53,398 nucleotides of DNA, taken from JANLUX01 sp031366005 (GTDB lineage Bacteria; Bacteroidota; Bacteroidia; AKYH767-A; OLB10). A program made the position numbers and the translations under genes. The notes beneath the pieces were generated by a model. It was not told the DNA's origin. It saw only the letters and a program-made list of their open reading frames with translations, and did no database searches. The stretch covers positions 1 through 53,398 of the forward strand of contig JANLZB010000007.1 of NCBI GenBank assembly GCA_031366005.1, in the 5' to 3' direction. Each line of letters starts with the position of its first letter. Position 1 is the first letter of the stretch. Below are positions 51,916-53,398 of this stretch, in pieces.

Positions 51916-53340
51916 ATGTCTATCAATAAATTTATACTGCTGAGTTTTTTTATTCCCTTAACATTGCCAGCGCAGAATACTTATTATGAAACCATTTTTG
52001 GTGATACAACAGATAACTGCACGGGTGTTTCAATTGAGCAGCTTGTTTCGGGAAATTTTGTAGTTGCCGCTAACAGCAGTAATATTATTACAGGAAGCAA
52101 TGTGATTCAGCTTTATAAGTTCGACAAAAACGGAACTGAACTCATGCACATTACCTTCCCCTTGATTAATAATGAAAGAGTTTTTAAAATGAAAGGTACT
52201 CCCGATGGTCATTTGCTATTTGCAGGAATTGCAACCGACTCCACAGGCAATGGTGATGGATTACTTATGAAAACTGATACATCAGGAAATATAATATGGA
52301 GAAGTGTATATGGCAGGCCGTTAACCGAAGAATCATTACAAGGGATAGGTTTTACCTCGCAAGGCGAAATACTCAGCAGCGGTTATACAAAAAACCAAAC
52401 CGGATCAGGCCATTCGTTATATCTCATTAAAACCGACACTGCAGGAGGAATGCTTTGGGATCAACAATACGACTCTGCATTTAACTCTTACAGCGATGCT
52501 GTGATTGTTTTAATTAATGGTGACATAATAATTTCAGGAGACCGGCAACGTACTTCAGGAAATTATACCAATGCGATTATTCATACCGATTCTGCAGGTA
52601 ATTTATCATGGGAACTGGATTTGCCCAATGCTTATAATAATGGCTGTAAGAATGATTATTTTACTTCGAATGGTGATGTTATCATTGTTGGAGAATCAGC
52701 TACAGCAACAAGTTTTTCTTTCGATCCTTCAATAACACGGCTTGATACTTCGGGAAATATTAAATGGAATTATATCTATAACGGATCGCCTAATTCAACT
52801 GATGCTGCATTTGATATGATTGAACCATTGCCTGAAAATTATCTGGTAACGGGTTATGCATTGAATCCTGCTAATAATTCAGCAGATGTTATGCTAATGA
52901 GAATTGATTCAAGTGGCACTGAAATATCGCGTACTTATTTTGGTGATTCTATGTCAGTGGATATTGGATTGGCTATCACCAAAAATCAATTTGCCAGTGG
53001 ATGTTATATTACAGGAACCACAGTAAGAAACCAGGTTAACCGAGGTTATTTAATTTATACAGACTTGTTAGGAATACCAGCCGCGATTAGTGATAATCAT
53101 TTTAATAATAATGATATTGTGCTTTATCCAAATCCTGCTGATGATTTGTTGTATGTGATAATACCCACTTTAGAAAAATATAGTATTTCGATTTTTGATA
53201 TCACTGGTAATAGGATGCTCTTACCCGATGCGTTATCACAAAATATTTTTTCAATTAAAAAACTTGCCAGTGGAATATACTTCGCCAATATTGAATTGGC
53301 TGGTAAAATATTTCGTAAGCCATTTATAGTCCTTCACTAA
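51916..53340 (+). CDS. T9SS type A cargo protein with propeller-like repeats
   Basis: A signal peptide (MSINKFILLSFFIPLTLPAQ) leads into about 370 residues of repeats with the pattern LLMKTDTSGNIIWRSVYGR, LIKTDTAGGMLWDQQYDS and MRIDSSGTEISRTYFGDS. This style is typical of secreted beta-propeller-like proteins. The C terminus (VLYPNPADDLLYV, ISIFDITGN, LASGIYFANI) is a type A T9SS sorting domain, the tag PorU removes. The binding target is unknown. It starts 77 nt from the divergent SDR gene and ends 58 nt before the window edge. Confidence 0.86.
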   Translation: MSINKFILLSFFIPLTLPAQNTYYETIFGDTTDNCTGVSIEQLVSGNFVVAANSSNIITGSNVIQLYKFDKNGTELMHITFPLINNERVFKMKGTPDGHLLFAGIATDSTGNGDGLLMKTDTSGNIIWRSVYGRPLTEESLQGIGFTSQGEILSSGYTKNQTGSGHSLYLIKTDTAGGMLWDQQYDSAFNSYSDAVIVLINGDIIISGDRQRTSGNYTNAIIHTDSAGNLSWELDLPNAYNNGCKNDYFTSNGDVIIVGESATATSFSFDPSITRLDTSGNIKWNYIYNGSPNSTDAAFDMIEPLPENYLVTGYALNPANNSADVMLMRIDSSGTEISRTYFGDSMSVDIGLAITKNQFASGCYITGTTVRNQVNRGYLIYTDLLGIPAAISDNHFNNNDIVLYPNPADDLLYVIIPTLEKYSISIFDITGNRMLLPDALSQNIFSIKKLASGIYFANIELAGKIFRKPFIVLH

Positions 53341-53398
53341 TTTTTTTTTAAAAGTACTTGAATGATTTTAATGCAATAAAAAAAAGCCACACTTTCGG

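Overview
The window is AT-rich DNA from a member of the Bacteroidota, probably a free-living gliding or T9SS-using lineage near Chitinophagales/Sphingobacteriales. The rank below phylum is a guess. The evidence is a type IX secretion system (T9SS) gene set (SprB-like adhesin, PorP/SprF, PorE-like, PorU, PorV, PorG-like barrels), T9SS sorting domains on several exported proteins, DUF5686, DUF6089 and PepSY-like proteins, and promoters of the TAnnTTTG type used by this phylum. I saw no rRNA, tRNA, CRISPR array, prophage or complete insertion sequence.

Layout. 1-9009: a tightly coupled plus-strand operon holds the 3' part of a giant SprB-repeat adhesin, its PorP/SprF partner, a PorE-like lipoprotein and the recombination ATPase RarA. 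9065-10720: murB is followed by a YoeB-type toxin-antitoxin (TA) pair and a second copy of the murB 3' end. 10734-16867: porV-porU lie on the minus strand. 17077-20528: pssA, purS, fbp (minus) and serA are housekeeping genes. 20568-21325: a MazF-type TA pair is followed by a second, diverged copy of the serA 3' end. 21359-23640: a YncE-like propeller converges on a T9SS cargo gene. 23621-29496: a tripartite RND efflux operon (tolC, adaptor, pump) is interrupted by a GxxExxY nuclease-fold gene flanked by CACAGAG hairpins. 29604-33492: a PepSY protein, an outer-membrane barrel, and a Crp/Fnr regulator with DUF4242, methyltransferase and cupin genes. 33710-38095: a membrane protein of unknown function, a gene remnant, and a sterol-desaturase/DUF2147/DUF5686 operon. 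38321-43485: a GT39 glycosyltransferase, a PHP-domain gene broken by one in-frame stop, and a two-component system. 43537-49496: pdxJ, then CBS, BamA-like, nadK and two PorG-like barrels. 49506-53340: thioredoxin, a J-domain protein, an SDR with a signal peptide, and a T9SS cargo protein.

How it works together. PorU, PorV, PorE-like, PorP/SprF and PorG-like proteins belong to one export machine. It moves CTD-tagged cargo (the SprB-like adhesin with a type B tag; the proteins at 22387 and 51916 with type A tags) across the outer membrane, where PorU processes type A tags.

The most unusual signal is a repeated architecture. Two unrelated TA modules each lie directly after an intact housekeeping gene (murB, serA) and directly before a second copy of that gene's 3' end. 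In both cases most differences between the copies are silent. This suggests that TA cassettes arrive together with an allele of the target gene's 3' end. Other points of interest are the hairpin-flanked GxxExxY gene, a repeat that invaded murB in frame, palindromic operators beside the Crp/Fnr gene, and several probably leaderless genes.
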